Origin: Flavobacteriales bacterium | GTDB lineage: Bacteria; Bacteroidota; Bacteroidia; DT-38 | Assembly (NCBI GenBank): GCA_013214205.1 | Contig: JABSPQ010000223.1 | Location: 1-33,784, forward strand | DNA: 33,784 nt | Direction: 5' to 3' | In this document: positions 1 through 9,400 of the stretch, one piece after another | How positions within the stretch are numbered: the stretch's first letter is position 1 | Layout: each line of letters starts with the position of its first letter | Translations under genes and position numbers: made by a program | Notes under the pieces: model-generated | Databases searched by the model: none | The model's input: the letters and a program-made list of their open reading frames with translations, nothing else | What the model was told of the DNA's origin: nothing

Positions 1-114
1 AAAATAATTGAATACATTGATATTGAATATATTACACGCCAAATAATAGCAAATGTCGAAGATTTTGGATTTTTAGTGAAAACTAATAGCTTTGAATATC
101 AGGACCTTAATTAA
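1..114 (+). CDS. 3' end of a possible unidentified gene
   Basis: Frame 1 is open from the first base to a TAA at 112-114, giving 37 residues that end in NSFEYQDLN. The composition (I, E, Y, N, D, F) looks like ordinary Bacteroidota protein, and the stop is followed by non-coding repeat-rich DNA. Only the C-terminal end would be inside the window and I recognise no family. A 37-codon open frame in AT-rich DNA can arise by chance, so this is tentative. Confidence 0.35.
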   Translation, partial: KIIEYIDIEYITRQIIANVEDFGFLVKTNSFEYQDLN

Positions 115-190
115 ATCGATCTAGGTGCGAAACTTGAGTAATTAACCATAATTCGTATTGGGTTGGGGTTCGCTTTTCTCTGTTCTATGC

Positions 191-216
191 CCCATGACGA
201 TAAATGTCAGGGTAGA
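191..216. repeat. palindromic repeat, copy A
   Basis: The core CCCATGACRATMAATGTCAG occurs here and again at 331-356. It contains a TGAC...GTCA inverted pair around a short spacer, so either strand could fold as a small hairpin. The neighbouring DNA is more GC-rich than the window average. It looks like a REP-type interspersed repeat, but only a genome-wide count can show that. Confidence 0.55.
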
Positions 217-319
217 CTCTAAAGGACATGGCAAAAGGCTTTGCCGCGCCCTAAGGGTTGGGCAGGCTGTTGTAACTTGGGCATTTTTGATTGGTTTTAT
301 TTTGCTTATGTGATGTATC

Positions 320-370
320 ACCAGTTGCAACCCATGACAATCAATGTCAGGATTAAGCTTTGCGACTGGT
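320..370. repeat. nested inverted repeat containing palindromic repeat copy B
   Basis: The outer arms are ACCAGTTGCAA (320-330) and TTGCGACTGGT (360-370), complementary at 10 of 11 positions. Inside lies the second copy of the CCCATGAC...ATGTCAG motif (331-356) with its own TGACA/TGTCA arms (335-339 and 345-349). The nested layout resembles a REP or small MITE-like element. No coding sequence is linked to it. Confidence 0.5.
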
Positions 371-635
371 CACAAGTTGCAAACTTGCGACTACTACATG
401 AAAAAATAAGTCTGGTAGAAAATGTGTCTTTTTTCTTATTGACTTGAAATAATTTCGTCTGGTCTCGTTTGGTTTTTTTATTTAAAACCTTTGTAAGCTG
501 TGGTGATAACGCAATGTTTGAAAGAATAGTGTGGCTTGGTGGTGATTAGGTTTGAAGTAGGATGAAGGTAATACGCAAATTGGATTTGAGTAAGACTCAA
601 GTTACATCCATCTAAACTCCCTCTAACTAGGGAAG

Positions 636-679
636 GTATAGGGTACATATAGGGAAGATACAGGGAACATATAGGGAAC
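636..679. repeat. 11-bp tandem repeat, four units
   Basis: Four consecutive units match ATAYAGGGAAC: GTATAGGGTAC (636-646), ATATAGGGAAG (647-657), ATACAGGGAAC (658-668) and ATATAGGGAAC (669-679). A partial fifth (ATACCCC) follows. The period is about one turn of the DNA helix. It is intergenic and its role is unknown. Confidence 0.7.
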
Positions 680-855
680 ATACCCCTACGGTGAATGTAG
701 GGACAAGTCGAATTCTTTGGACTTTCGGGTGCCTTTTTCGACACTTTGGGACTCGTACTTATCTAACGATTTGGGGGTGTTTTTATTCTGCCTATTAACA
801 ATTAAGCAAGTTGGGTTTAGTTTGTTTTGCTGCCTAGCCATTAGGGTTCGCTAAC

Positions 856-1500
856 CTAAAAACTAACCACCTCAACTCCCTTGTACTCTTCCATACAAAT
901 CTCATGATTTCCCTTAAAACAGATACTACAGAAATAACCTAAATCAAGTTCAATTGACTTTACATTCCACGAAGTACCAGAAATGGATATCGAATCCGAC
1001 AGGCAGCTATGCTGATCTAACCCATTTACAATTCCAATTCCGGTTGCTTTTAGCAGTGCTTCTTTTCTCACCCACACGTAATAGAAAGCCGATTTTTTGT
1101 CGGTAGAATTTAGAATGTACTTCTGTTCGTTCTTATGAAAATATTGAAGGAGGTCTGTGGCAAGGTCTTTTGAATTTTGCTCTACGTCAATTCCCATTGA
1201 ATCTTCGCCGTAGGCAAGCACAACATAATCACCAGAATGAGAAATGTTAAAATTATTCCACCCCGAGATGAAGGGCTTATTGTGCTCATCGCGTTGCCAA
1301 GTATCGATTAGTGCTTCATCCCCACCCGATTCTTTAATCGCCGACATTAGCATAAGCCTTCCTAACAACCTTGAATTTCTGTCGGCACTAAATTTATACC
1401 ACAGCACTTCCTCTTGCATAAACTTAGGAAGTTGAGCCAATAGCCTTGAAAACGAAACAGGATCAACAATCTCAGTTTTGCAATACTTGATTGTGATCAT
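856..1500 (-). CDS. Sfp-type 4'-phosphopantetheinyl transferase
   Basis: This 214-residue cytoplasmic enzyme would move the phosphopantetheine arm of coenzyme A onto the conserved serine of each NRPS carrier (T) domain, turning apo into active holo synthetase. Family motifs are clear: an ISHSGDYVV stretch, GIDVEQ with the metal-binding Asp and Glu, and WVRKEALLKATGIGI, which matches the W-x-x-KEA-x-x-K signature. The length is normal for the Sfp/AcpT superfamily. The ATG at 1498-1500 lies inside the end of the upstream thioesterase gene (29-bp overlap), so the two are probably translationally coupled. As last gene of the NRPS operon its likely targets are the six T domains next to it, although it could also serve fatty-acid or other carriers. 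Confidence 0.93.
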   Translation of the reverse strand: MITIKYCKTEIVDPVSFSRLLAQLPKFMQEEVLWYKFSADRNSRLLGRLMLMSAIKESGGDEALIDTWQRDEHNKPFISGWNNFNISHSGDYVVLAYGEDSMGIDVEQNSKDLATDLLQYFHKNEQKYILNSTDKKSAFYYVWVRKEALLKATGIGIVNGLDQHSCLSDSISISGTSWNVKSIELDLGYFCSICFKGNHEICMEEYKGVEVVSF

Positions 1501-2176
1501 AGCTATAATCTATTTTTTCGGCAATCTTTTGGGCATGCTCATGAATAAAGAAATGGTCGCCAGGTAGAATTTCCGATTCGAGTGTTGAATTGGCGAATAC
1601 TTCCCAGTTTCTAATCTTTTCATTGTTCTTCTCTTCATTTCCCATCACGGTATAAATCGGAATCTCAATTTGAATCTCTTGGAATTTATAATTGGTTTCT
1701 GCAATCTTAAAATCAGCACGCAGAATTGGTTCAAACATCTCAAACAATTCTTCATTCTCGATTACCTCTATAGGAAAACCTCCAAGATTTATCAATTCTT
1801 CAACAAATTCTTCATGACCAAGATGAGACCTCATCGTAGGCTCGTAAGTTCCTGGGCCCGCGTTGCCAGTTACCACAATTGCCTTTGGCCCTTCATTGTT
1901 TTTGCCCAATTCGTTTACCGCACCCAATGCAAGCATGGCTCCCATGCTGTGCCCGTAAATTATGTAGTCGGATCCTGTTAGGTGTTTTCTAATCTGCTCA
2001 ACGGTATCTTCAAGCGCCGATTCGAAACTTGTAATTAAGTCCTCCCCCATTCTTTCGCCTCTCCCTGGTAATTCAATTGCTTTAACTTCGAATTTATCCA
2101 GAAATGGGTTTAAGAAATTATATGAGTATTTGCTGCCTCCTGCAAAATGAAGTAAAAATAGTAGTGGTTTTCTCAT
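1472..2176 (-). CDS. type II thioesterase (NRPS editing hydrolase)
   Basis: This is a stand-alone alpha/beta-hydrolase of 234 residues, the usual size for type II thioesterases of the GrsT/SrfD kind. These enzymes clear misprimed or stalled acyl groups from carrier domains. Seen in the sequence: an N-terminal LLFLLHFAGGSKYSY strand-turn (oxyanion region), GHSMGAMLA carrying the nucleophile serine, and a C-terminal GDHFFIHEHA segment with the catalytic histidine. It sits 55 bp after NRPS-3 and overlaps the PPTase gene by 29 bp, so it belongs to the same transcript. It has no signal peptide and is expected in the cytoplasm with the megasynthases. Confidence 0.93.
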   Translation of the reverse strand: MRKPLLFLLHFAGGSKYSYNFLNPFLDKFEVKAIELPGRGERMGEDLITSFESALEDTVEQIRKHLTGSDYIIYGHSMGAMLALGAVNELGKNNEGPKAIVVTGNAGPGTYEPTMRSHLGHEEFVEELINLGGFPIEVIENEELFEMFEPILRADFKIAETNYKFQEIQIEIPIYTVMGNEEKNNEKIRNWEVFANSTLESEILPGDHFFIHEHAQKIAEKIDYSYDHNQVLQN

Positions 2177-2231
2177 GCTTTGTTAGTTCAGTAGTGTTGA
2201 ATAAATTGGTTGATGGATCTTGCTAAAAGAG

Positions 2232-5200
2232 CTAGACCAAGAGTGTTTCTAATTTGGGAACTGTAGCGAATGTTTTCGATAAAAGATGCTTTACAATCTC
2301 CTCACCGCTTGTTTCGATAATGTTTAGGTGATTGCAATCGAGCTTAATAATTTCCACATTCTCTGCAACCAAATCCACATTGTTTGCTGGTGTAAATCCA
2401 AGTTGTTTGTATGTTGTTTCCATATCTGCTCCATCATACAACTGCGATGCTTTAAACAAGGTAATCTTACTATGCTCAAGCCATTTACTTAACGGAGACG
2501 ACGACAGTTCCATCTCGAAACTGAACGCTGCAACTACATTCTGAATGTATTTTTCGCCGTACTTTTTCTCTCTCAAAATATTAAGCACGTGTTCATCGTT
2601 AACCACTTGGGTTTCGTTGTTTACTATTTCCTGATTGCTTAAATAAATCAAATGGGTATCGAGCAATACAATGTGAATATTTGTAAAGCCCCTCGCTTCA
2701 AAAACTGCCGCCATTTCTAGGGCAATCTGTCCACCAAGCGACCATCCGAATAAATAAATTGGTTCTCCCAACCTAAATTTCCTCTCGTATTTAGAAATAT
2801 AATAGTTCGCTAGTTTATTTAACGAACCTATTTTTTCTTTATTCAGCACATTGTAATTGTCTATGCCAAGGCAATTGTACTTGCTTGCAATTCTATCGGC
2901 TATTTCCTGATATACTTCTGACCCAGCGGAGGCAGGATGAATAAAAATAAAATCTGGTAGGTCGTGGTTATAATCTAGATTGTACTGATTAATGAGTCCA
3001 AAATAGTTTGTGTGTTCGTTCTGAATGCTGTTTATCATTTTATCGATAGACTTATATTTAAACACATCGGACACTTTTACCACTCCATTTAAAACCTTGC
3101 TCATTTGAAACGAAACTTGGATTGCAGAAATAGAAGTGCCGCCTAATTCGAAGAAATTATCGGTTATCCCTACCCTATCCAATTCCAAAATCTCCTGCCA
3201 AGTATTGCACAATTCTTTTTCTGTTTGGGTTACTGGTGCAACAAATTCCTTAACGGCTACGGTGAATTCGTGCTTGGGTAAAGCGTTCTTATTCAACTTT
3301 CCATTAACGGTTAATGGAAATGAATCCATCACGATGTACGCATTGGGCACCATGTAATCTGGCAACATTTGGATCAACGCATTTTGAATTGAAGTTGGCG
3401 TTTCTGTCCGATTGTTGTCCTCTAATACATAGTAGGCAACCAAATATTTATTGCTTCCTATTTCGGTATTGGTATCCGATGCTATCACACAATTCTGAAC
3501 TATACTCGGAATTTTCGACAGCGCTTTTTCAACTTCTCCCAATTCAATTCTAAATCCACGAATCTTAATTTGGTCATCGTTTCTCCCAATATATTCTACA
3601 TTGCCATCGGGCAACCACCTCACTAAATCTCCTGTTTTATACAGTTTGTTATAGCCTTTTATTTTCTCTTCTCCTTTTTCAAAAGGATTGCTAATAAATC
3701 GTTCTTCCGTCAATTTTGGGTTGGCATAATAACCTCTTGCCAAGCCCATGCCTCCTATAAATAATTCTCCAACCAAACCAATTGGAACAGGGTTATTATT
3801 CGGATCGAGTATGAAAAACTGTTCATTAAAAAGCGGCTTACCTATATATGGTCGCTGTGCATCTTTTACTTCAAATGCCGAACTCCAAATCACGGTTTCC
3901 GCTGGACCATATACGTTAATTACTTTTTGAAATTTGTCAATTAGCTCCTCTGCAATAGAAGTTGGTAATGCCTCTCCACCAACCAAGCACGTAAGTTCCG
4001 AGAGCTTGTTGGGATGCAATTTCGTTAGCTGAAATAGTGCACTTGGAGTTTGCTGAATAATTTGATGATCGTGGAGGTATTCTTCTTTGACAGTTTCAAT
4101 TGTGGCCAAAGTTACCTTCGATCCAAATGCTAATGGAAGAGCATATTCTAATCCAAAAATATCAAATACATAGTTGGTTAAACAAATTGTATCTCTTTTT
4201 GGTGAGTTAGTTTTATCGGTTAGAAAGTCGTTGAAATTAAAAATGAATTGAGAAAAAGCTTGATGCTCAACCATCACTCCTTTTGGCATCCCAGTAGTTC
4301 CAGATGTATATATTATATATGCCAGATTACTGCCAGTTCTATTAAGAGAAATATTTGTTTTGGGTTGTTCCAAATAAAACTCCTCGCCCTCATCAATGTG
4401 AATTACTTTCTCTGATGGAAGTTGAATCTCTCGGAATTGACTTGGATATTTTTGAGTAAGAATCAATTCTGCTTGGGTATCTTCCAACATATAATCTACT
4501 CGCGCTTGCGGGTAAGACGGATCTATTGGCACATAGGCTCCTCCTGCTTTTAAAACGCCAAGTATGCCAATTATCATTTCCACACTTCTATCTAAACACA
4601 GTACAATTGGCGTATCCGGAATTAAGGTTTTCTTGGCTTTTTTAGTTTTAACCTGATATTCCTCACGAATAAAATGAGCTAGTTGATTACTTTTCTCATT
4701 AAGTTCCTGATAGGTCAGTTGTTTGTTGTTAGCAGCTACGGCAATATTGGTAGGGTTTAATTTTGCCTGCTCTTCAAACATTTCAATAATTGATTTGTTT
4801 CGAGGAAATTCTTTTTCGGTTTTATTCCAATCGTAAACTATTTTCTGATGCTCCTCGGTACTTAAGATGCTGAACTGACTGTATGGTTTTTCTGGAGATT
4901 TCGAAAGTTGCTCTAAAAGTTGAAGGTAATGATCAATCATTGGGATAATCGACTCTTTATCGAATAGGCTGGTTGCATAGCTAATCTGCCCCAACAGTTC
5001 TTCCTCAACATCAACAATAACCATCGACAAATCAAATCGTTCTACTTCGTAAGCTTCCTGGAGTTTAAATGGTTTGAAATATTTTTGCTGCGAATCAGAA
5101 TGTTCGTTTAACGTCCCAACACTTTGCACTTCGAACATTACTTGAAAAATCGGATGTCGAGATTGATCTCTTTCTACTTTTAATTCTTCGACCAACTTAG

Positions 5201-6416
5201 GAAACGGAAGGTCTTGGTGCGACTGCGCTTCTATTTGATCTAAATGAATTTGCTGAATCAATTCGGTAAAGTTTTGCGAATCGTTTAGGATGGTTCTGTT
5301 TGCTTGGATATTGACAAAAAAGCCGATCAATTCGGAAACTTGCGTATGGGTTCGGTTTGCTATCGGACTCCCTATTACAATGTCTTTTTGGCCTGTATAT
5401 TTGTTCAGCAAAATGTGCATGCTTGCCAACATTACGCTGTGCAACGACGAGCCACATTGAAGCGCCAAGTCTCTTAACTTTTTACTGAGTTCCTTGCTCA
5501 GCGTAAAGGATTCTAATGCTCCATTGTAATCAATTGTAGCTGGTCGGGGAAAATCAGTTGGTAATTTTAATGTTTGAAAGCCTCCTAATTTCTCTCTCCA
5601 ATAATCCAATTGTTTTTCAAGCGTTGGCCCACTCAAAAAATTTCGTTGCCAACTTGCGTAGTCTTTATATTGAATTGACAACGGTGGCAAACTAAATCCT
5701 TCATTGTGCTGAATGAATGCAGAATAGTACGCTAGCAATTCGTTTTGAAAAATACTAATCGACATGCCATCGCTTGCAATGTGATGCGTATTAACTACCA
5801 AAAGTCTTTTGCTTATTCCAGTTTCCTCACTTGAAAGAACAGAAACAATGTTGGCACGAATCGGATATTCTTTGCTTAAATCGAAAGGGCGGTTAACGTC
5901 GTCGGAAATATATTTTACAAAATCTTCAGTGGCTTTTAACACAACCTCTTCTACATTTAAAGGCTCATTGTGCACCACTTGAATCCCCGTTCGCAGGTCT
6001 TCTTCCTGCTCAATTCTACTTCTTAATATTTCGTGTCGGTTTACAATTTGCTGCAGTGCTTTTTTTATTCCTTCAACTTCTATTGCAGCATCCAACTCAA
6101 ACACCATAGGCATGTGGTATGCGTTGGTTCCGTCTTCGTACTGTTCTATAAACCATAAACGTTCTTGGGCCGGACTTAGCGGATAGTTGCTTTGGGTGCC
6201 ATCTGCAAATATATCTGTGTCGTCGAATGCTCTTTTAGAATGCACTCTGTTCTCTCTCAAAACCGACATAATGTGCGGCTTATTCCCTTTTATAAAATCG
6301 TGGGTATCGGCAGTGTGAAAAATCTTTGGTGCCGAAAATTTTATATTATCGTCCTCCAACCAAATCGATCCCGCATGTGCTTTTAATTCAATAAAGAATG
6401 TAGCAGTATTTTTCAT
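2232..6416 (-). CDS. NRPS-3: termination module (docking-C-A-T-TE), predicted Gly
   Basis: This 1394-residue protein is the last subunit of the assembly line. Residues 1-60 resemble a TubC-type N-terminal docking domain (KAHAGSIWLEDDNIKFSAP) and are very like the start of NRPS-2. A condensation domain of LCL type follows, with HHIASDG near residues 209-216. The adenylation domain has YTSGTTGMPKG near 700-712, and specificity residues read by alignment to GrsA are D-I-L-Q-L-G-V-I-W-K, close to glycine codes. The carrier domain has LGGTS near 1090. The terminal thioesterase has GWSLGG (about 1221-1226), an Asp in LLDTH (about 1252) and a His in NHLNIIE (about 1360). TE would hydrolyse or cyclise the finished peptide. 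The ATG at 6416 is supported by similarity of the docking domain to that of NRPS-2. The gene starts 59 bp after NRPS-2. Confidence 0.93.
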   Translation of the reverse strand: MKNTATFFIELKAHAGSIWLEDDNIKFSAPKIFHTADTHDFIKGNKPHIMSVLRENRVHSKRAFDDTDIFADGTQSNYPLSPAQERLWFIEQYEDGTNAYHMPMVFELDAAIEVEGIKKALQQIVNRHEILRSRIEQEEDLRTGIQVVHNEPLNVEEVVLKATEDFVKYISDDVNRPFDLSKEYPIRANIVSVLSSEETGISKRLLVVNTHHIASDGMSISIFQNELLAYYSAFIQHNEGFSLPPLSIQYKDYASWQRNFLSGPTLEKQLDYWREKLGGFQTLKLPTDFPRPATIDYNGALESFTLSKELSKKLRDLALQCGSSLHSVMLASMHILLNKYTGQKDIVIGSPIANRTHTQVSELIGFFVNIQANRTILNDSQNFTELIQQIHLDQIEAQSHQDLPFPKLVEELKVERDQSRHPIFQVMFEVQSVGTLNEHSDSQQKYFKPFKLQEAYEVERFDLSMVIVDVEEELLGQISYATSLFDKESIIPMIDHYLQLLEQLSKSPEKPYSQFSILSTEEHQKIVYDWNKTEKEFPRNKSIIEMFEEQAKLNPTNIAVAANNKQLTYQELNEKSNQLAHFIREEYQVKTKKAKKTLIPDTPIVLCLDRSVEMIIGILGVLKAGGAYVPIDPSYPQARVDYMLEDTQAELILTQKYPSQFREIQLPSEKVIHIDEGEEFYLEQPKTNISLNRTGSNLAYIIYTSGTTGMPKGVMVEHQAFSQFIFNFNDFLTDKTNSPKRDTICLTNYVFDIFGLEYALPLAFGSKVTLATIETVKEEYLHDHQIIQQTPSALFQLTKLHPNKLSELTCLVGGEALPTSIAEELIDKFQKVINVYGPAETVIWSSAFEVKDAQRPYIGKPLFNEQFFILDPNNNPVPIGLVGELFIGGMGLARGYYANPKLTEERFISNPFEKGEEKIKGYNKLYKTGDLVRWLPDGNVEYIGRNDDQIKIRGFRIELGEVEKALSKIPSIVQNCVIASDTNTEIGSNKYLVAYYVLEDNNRTETPTSIQNALIQMLPDYMVPNAYIVMDSFPLTVNGKLNKNALPKHEFTVAVKEFVAPVTQTEKELCNTWQEILELDRVGITDNFFELGGTSISAIQVSFQMSKVLNGVVKVSDVFKYKSIDKMINSIQNEHTNYFGLINQYNLDYNHDLPDFIFIHPASAGSEVYQEIADRIASKYNCLGIDNYNVLNKEKIGSLNKLANYYISKYERKFRLGEPIYLFGWSLGGQIALEMAAVFEARGFTNIHIVLLDTHLIYLSNQEIVNNETQVVNDEHVLNILREKKYGEKYIQNVVAAFSFEMELSSSPLSKWLEHSKITLFKASQLYDGADMETTYKQLGFTPANNVDLVAENVEIIKLDCNHLNIIETSGEEIVKHLLSKTFATVPKLETLLV

Positions 6417-6475
6417 TTAAATCTCTTTTTTCAACTTATGGTTTCTATTAAATATTCTTTTGTTTTTATGATTGC

Positions 6476-9400
6476 TTAAAAAACCATTTCAATATTCTCG
6501 TTACTTTCTTCTAATAATATTACGTTCTGTACCAGTACCGCAACGGTTGCATGTTTGTAGATATCGGCCACCTTCACATTAAGTTCTAATACTTTATTTA
6601 TGCGATGTGCCACTTGCATCGCCGATATGGAATTTCCTCCTATCATGAAGAAATTGTCTGTGATTCCTACCCTGTCTTTGCTTAATATTTCTTCCCATAT
6701 TTTGCAAACTTCCGTTTCCGAATCGTTGGTTGGTGCCACGTAACTATCCGCTGCCACAGTAAAGTCGGGATCTGGTAACGACTTCACATCTAATTTTCCG
6801 TTACTTGTTAATGGGAAAGAATCCACTGCAATTAATGCACTCGGAATCATGTATACTGGCAACAGCTCTTCCAATTTCTTTTGAATCTCTGCCGGATCAG
6901 GTTCATTATTTTTATCCTCTGGGATGCAATAGGCAACTAAATATTTGCTGTTTTTAGATTCAGAATCTCTTTCTTTAACAGCAACATAACTTTGTTTAAT
7001 TCCAGGGATTTGCAAGAGCACATTCTCAATCTCCCCCAACTCTATTCTGTAGCCATTTATCTTAACTTGAGAATCTACCCTTCCTTCAAATTCTATATAT
7101 GCCTTGGAATTCCATTTTCCTAAATCCCCCGTTTTATAAATCCTGCCTAGGTTGGCATGATCAATAAAGCTAGCTTCCGTTTTTGCTTCATCGTTCCAAT
7201 AACCTACCGCAACGCCATCTCCACCTATATAAATATCTCCAACTACACCCACTGGGCAATGCTCGCCAAACTCGTTTAACACGTACATTTTTTGATTTGG
7301 CATGGCGTGTCCGTATGGAATAGAATCCCACGACGAATCCACTTCATTTACTTCAAACCAAATGGACCAGATGCTTCCTTCGGTTGCTCCTCCCAGACTC
7401 ATTACGGTAATGTCTTCGTTAATTGATTTTATGGTTGATGGCAATTTAACTGGAATCCAATCGCCGCTCATCATCACGGTTTTTATTGTGGATAGGGATT
7501 GATCTGAATCCAAAGCAAAATCTACCAACAGTTGCATTAACTGCGGAACCGTATCCCATAGGGTAATTTTATGTTCTTTAATTAAGTCGAGCCAATGAGA
7601 TGGTTCTTTGGTTTTCTCCTGATCAGGAAATACAATTGTGCCTCCTGCTGCCAAGAAACCAAAGATATCGTACACCGAAAGGTCGAAGCTTAACTCGGAT
7701 AAAGCCAAAACGCTATCCTTTTTAGTGACATCAAATTTTTCGTTAACGGCAACAATGGTATTCACTGCACTTTTATGATCGATTGTAACACCCTTAGGTT
7801 TCCCTGTACTTCCCGAGGTAAATATTACATAAGCTATGTCGGTTAACTTTGGTTTCGGACGTGCTATGTCTTCCGATTTCGAAATGGTTTTCATCACCTC
7901 TTCTATTATCAACCATTTGTATTTCGACTCTAGCTCGCTGCCTTTAATTTTGTTGGCAAACACTGCTTCAGATACCATTGCTGTTTTCACAAAACCTTCC
8001 TCCAAAATACTGTCTATTCTACCGCAAGGCCACTCTACATGCAATGGCAGATATGCAGAACACGATTCCATTATTCCCAATGTTGCAACTACTTGTTGAT
8101 GACCTTTTTCACTCAACACACCAATTAGTGTATCCGTTTTTGCAAGATTGTGGTCCTGTAAATACTTGGAAATGTTCGAACTGTATGTTCCTATTTCCTC
8201 ATAAGTATGCTCTCCAACTACATCTATAACAGCAATGTGGGCACCGTTGTTTTCTATGCTAGACAAGCAAATGTCTACCAAGGTTTCTTTCACCTCTAGC
8301 TGATAAAAATCATTTGCCGATTCAACTACAGCACGATCTTCTTCCTGCAAATTAATCGACGGCATTTCATTTTCCCAATCCGCTTCTGCTAATTGTTCTA
8401 TTAAAGAACAATACTCCGCATTTAGATTATCGATAAATTCTTTATCAAATAATTGCTCAACATACATCCAACCACTAAAGAATCTGTTGTCTACTTCCAC
8501 AGCTTGTAAGTCGATCCAGGCTTGTGAGGTTTGCCCTAGTAACAACCTTGATTCTTGATCTTCGGATTGATTTAAGAAATACTTTTCCGTAGTATTATCG
8601 GTATCTGTTGCGCTATCACCGCCCACTCTACCAGTAAATACAATTGGAGAAACTGCCTGGAAAGGATTTAGTTGGTGCTTGCTTTGCATTTCTCTTTGCA
8701 CTTCGGAACCACTGAACATACCATGACTCAAATCGTCCCATAAATCTTCGTGAGTTGCGAGCAAAGTATCTTTAATTGTTCCTTTTTTATTCTTGTAGCC
8801 AAACAGATTTGTGGAAGTAAAATCGCCCCAAATAGAATTAACATCGGGATGGATACTGTGTCGGCTAAAGACGGTAAGGGTTATTAAAAATGCTTTTGTG
8901 GAAGAATAACTAGACAACACATAGCCAAATAAAGACAACAAGGCAGCCGAGGTAGACACGCCAGAAGTGGTTGCTTTGTGTTTAAATTTATTCCAAACTG
9001 CTTCTTCTACATACTGATTTGAAATTCCGAATTTGGGTTTCTTCAACGATTTTGGCTCACATTTAAGTAACAACTCTGGCCTCAATGGCAGGCTATCAAC
9101 TTTATCGACCCAGTATTTTTTATCGTTTTCATACCACGATGTGTGCTTAAAGAATGAAACATAATCTTGGTAATCCTTAAAGTTTAATTTGTTTGGCGTT
9201 AACTGTACGGTTTCGCTGTTGTACAGTTCGTCTATCGTTTTAAAGAAAGTTTGTCTGCTCTCAGCATCCAACAATATCAAGTCGAAACTAACATGTAAAA
9301 CATCACGATCGTTGAATCTTGTAACTTGAAATGTAAACATTGGGAACACTCCTGCATCGTATACATAATGCGATAATTCATCTCTGGTTTCAGATACTAT

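Larger units (their letters stand above)
115..855. other. non-coding, repeat-bearing intergenic region
   Basis: I see no convincing gene here. The small open frames on both strands have poor composition and overlap repeats. The region holds two copies of a palindromic motif (191-216 and 331-356), a larger inverted repeat around the second copy (320-370), and an 11-bp tandem repeat (636-679). It lies downstream of the minus-strand NRPS operon, so it should contain that operon's 3' end. No clear hairpin with a T-run was found just after the PPTase stop. Confidence 0.6.

Noticed and set aside
180-370. CRISPR-like array
   Set aside because: Only two imperfect copies, no regular spacers and no cas genes nearby.
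478-744. 88-codon open frame on the minus strand
   Set aside because: It runs across the 11-bp tandem repeat, its composition is poor for a protein, and it has no recognisable domain. Judged to be repeat-derived.
841-859. Hairpin TTAGG...CCTAA as terminator of the NRPS operon
   Set aside because: The stem is only 5 bp, overlaps the PPTase stop region, and has no T-run in the transcript direction.
5197-5457. 86-codon frame on the minus strand inside NRPS-3
   Set aside because: Shadow frame of the C domain. The NRPS frame is continuous and carries all the motifs.
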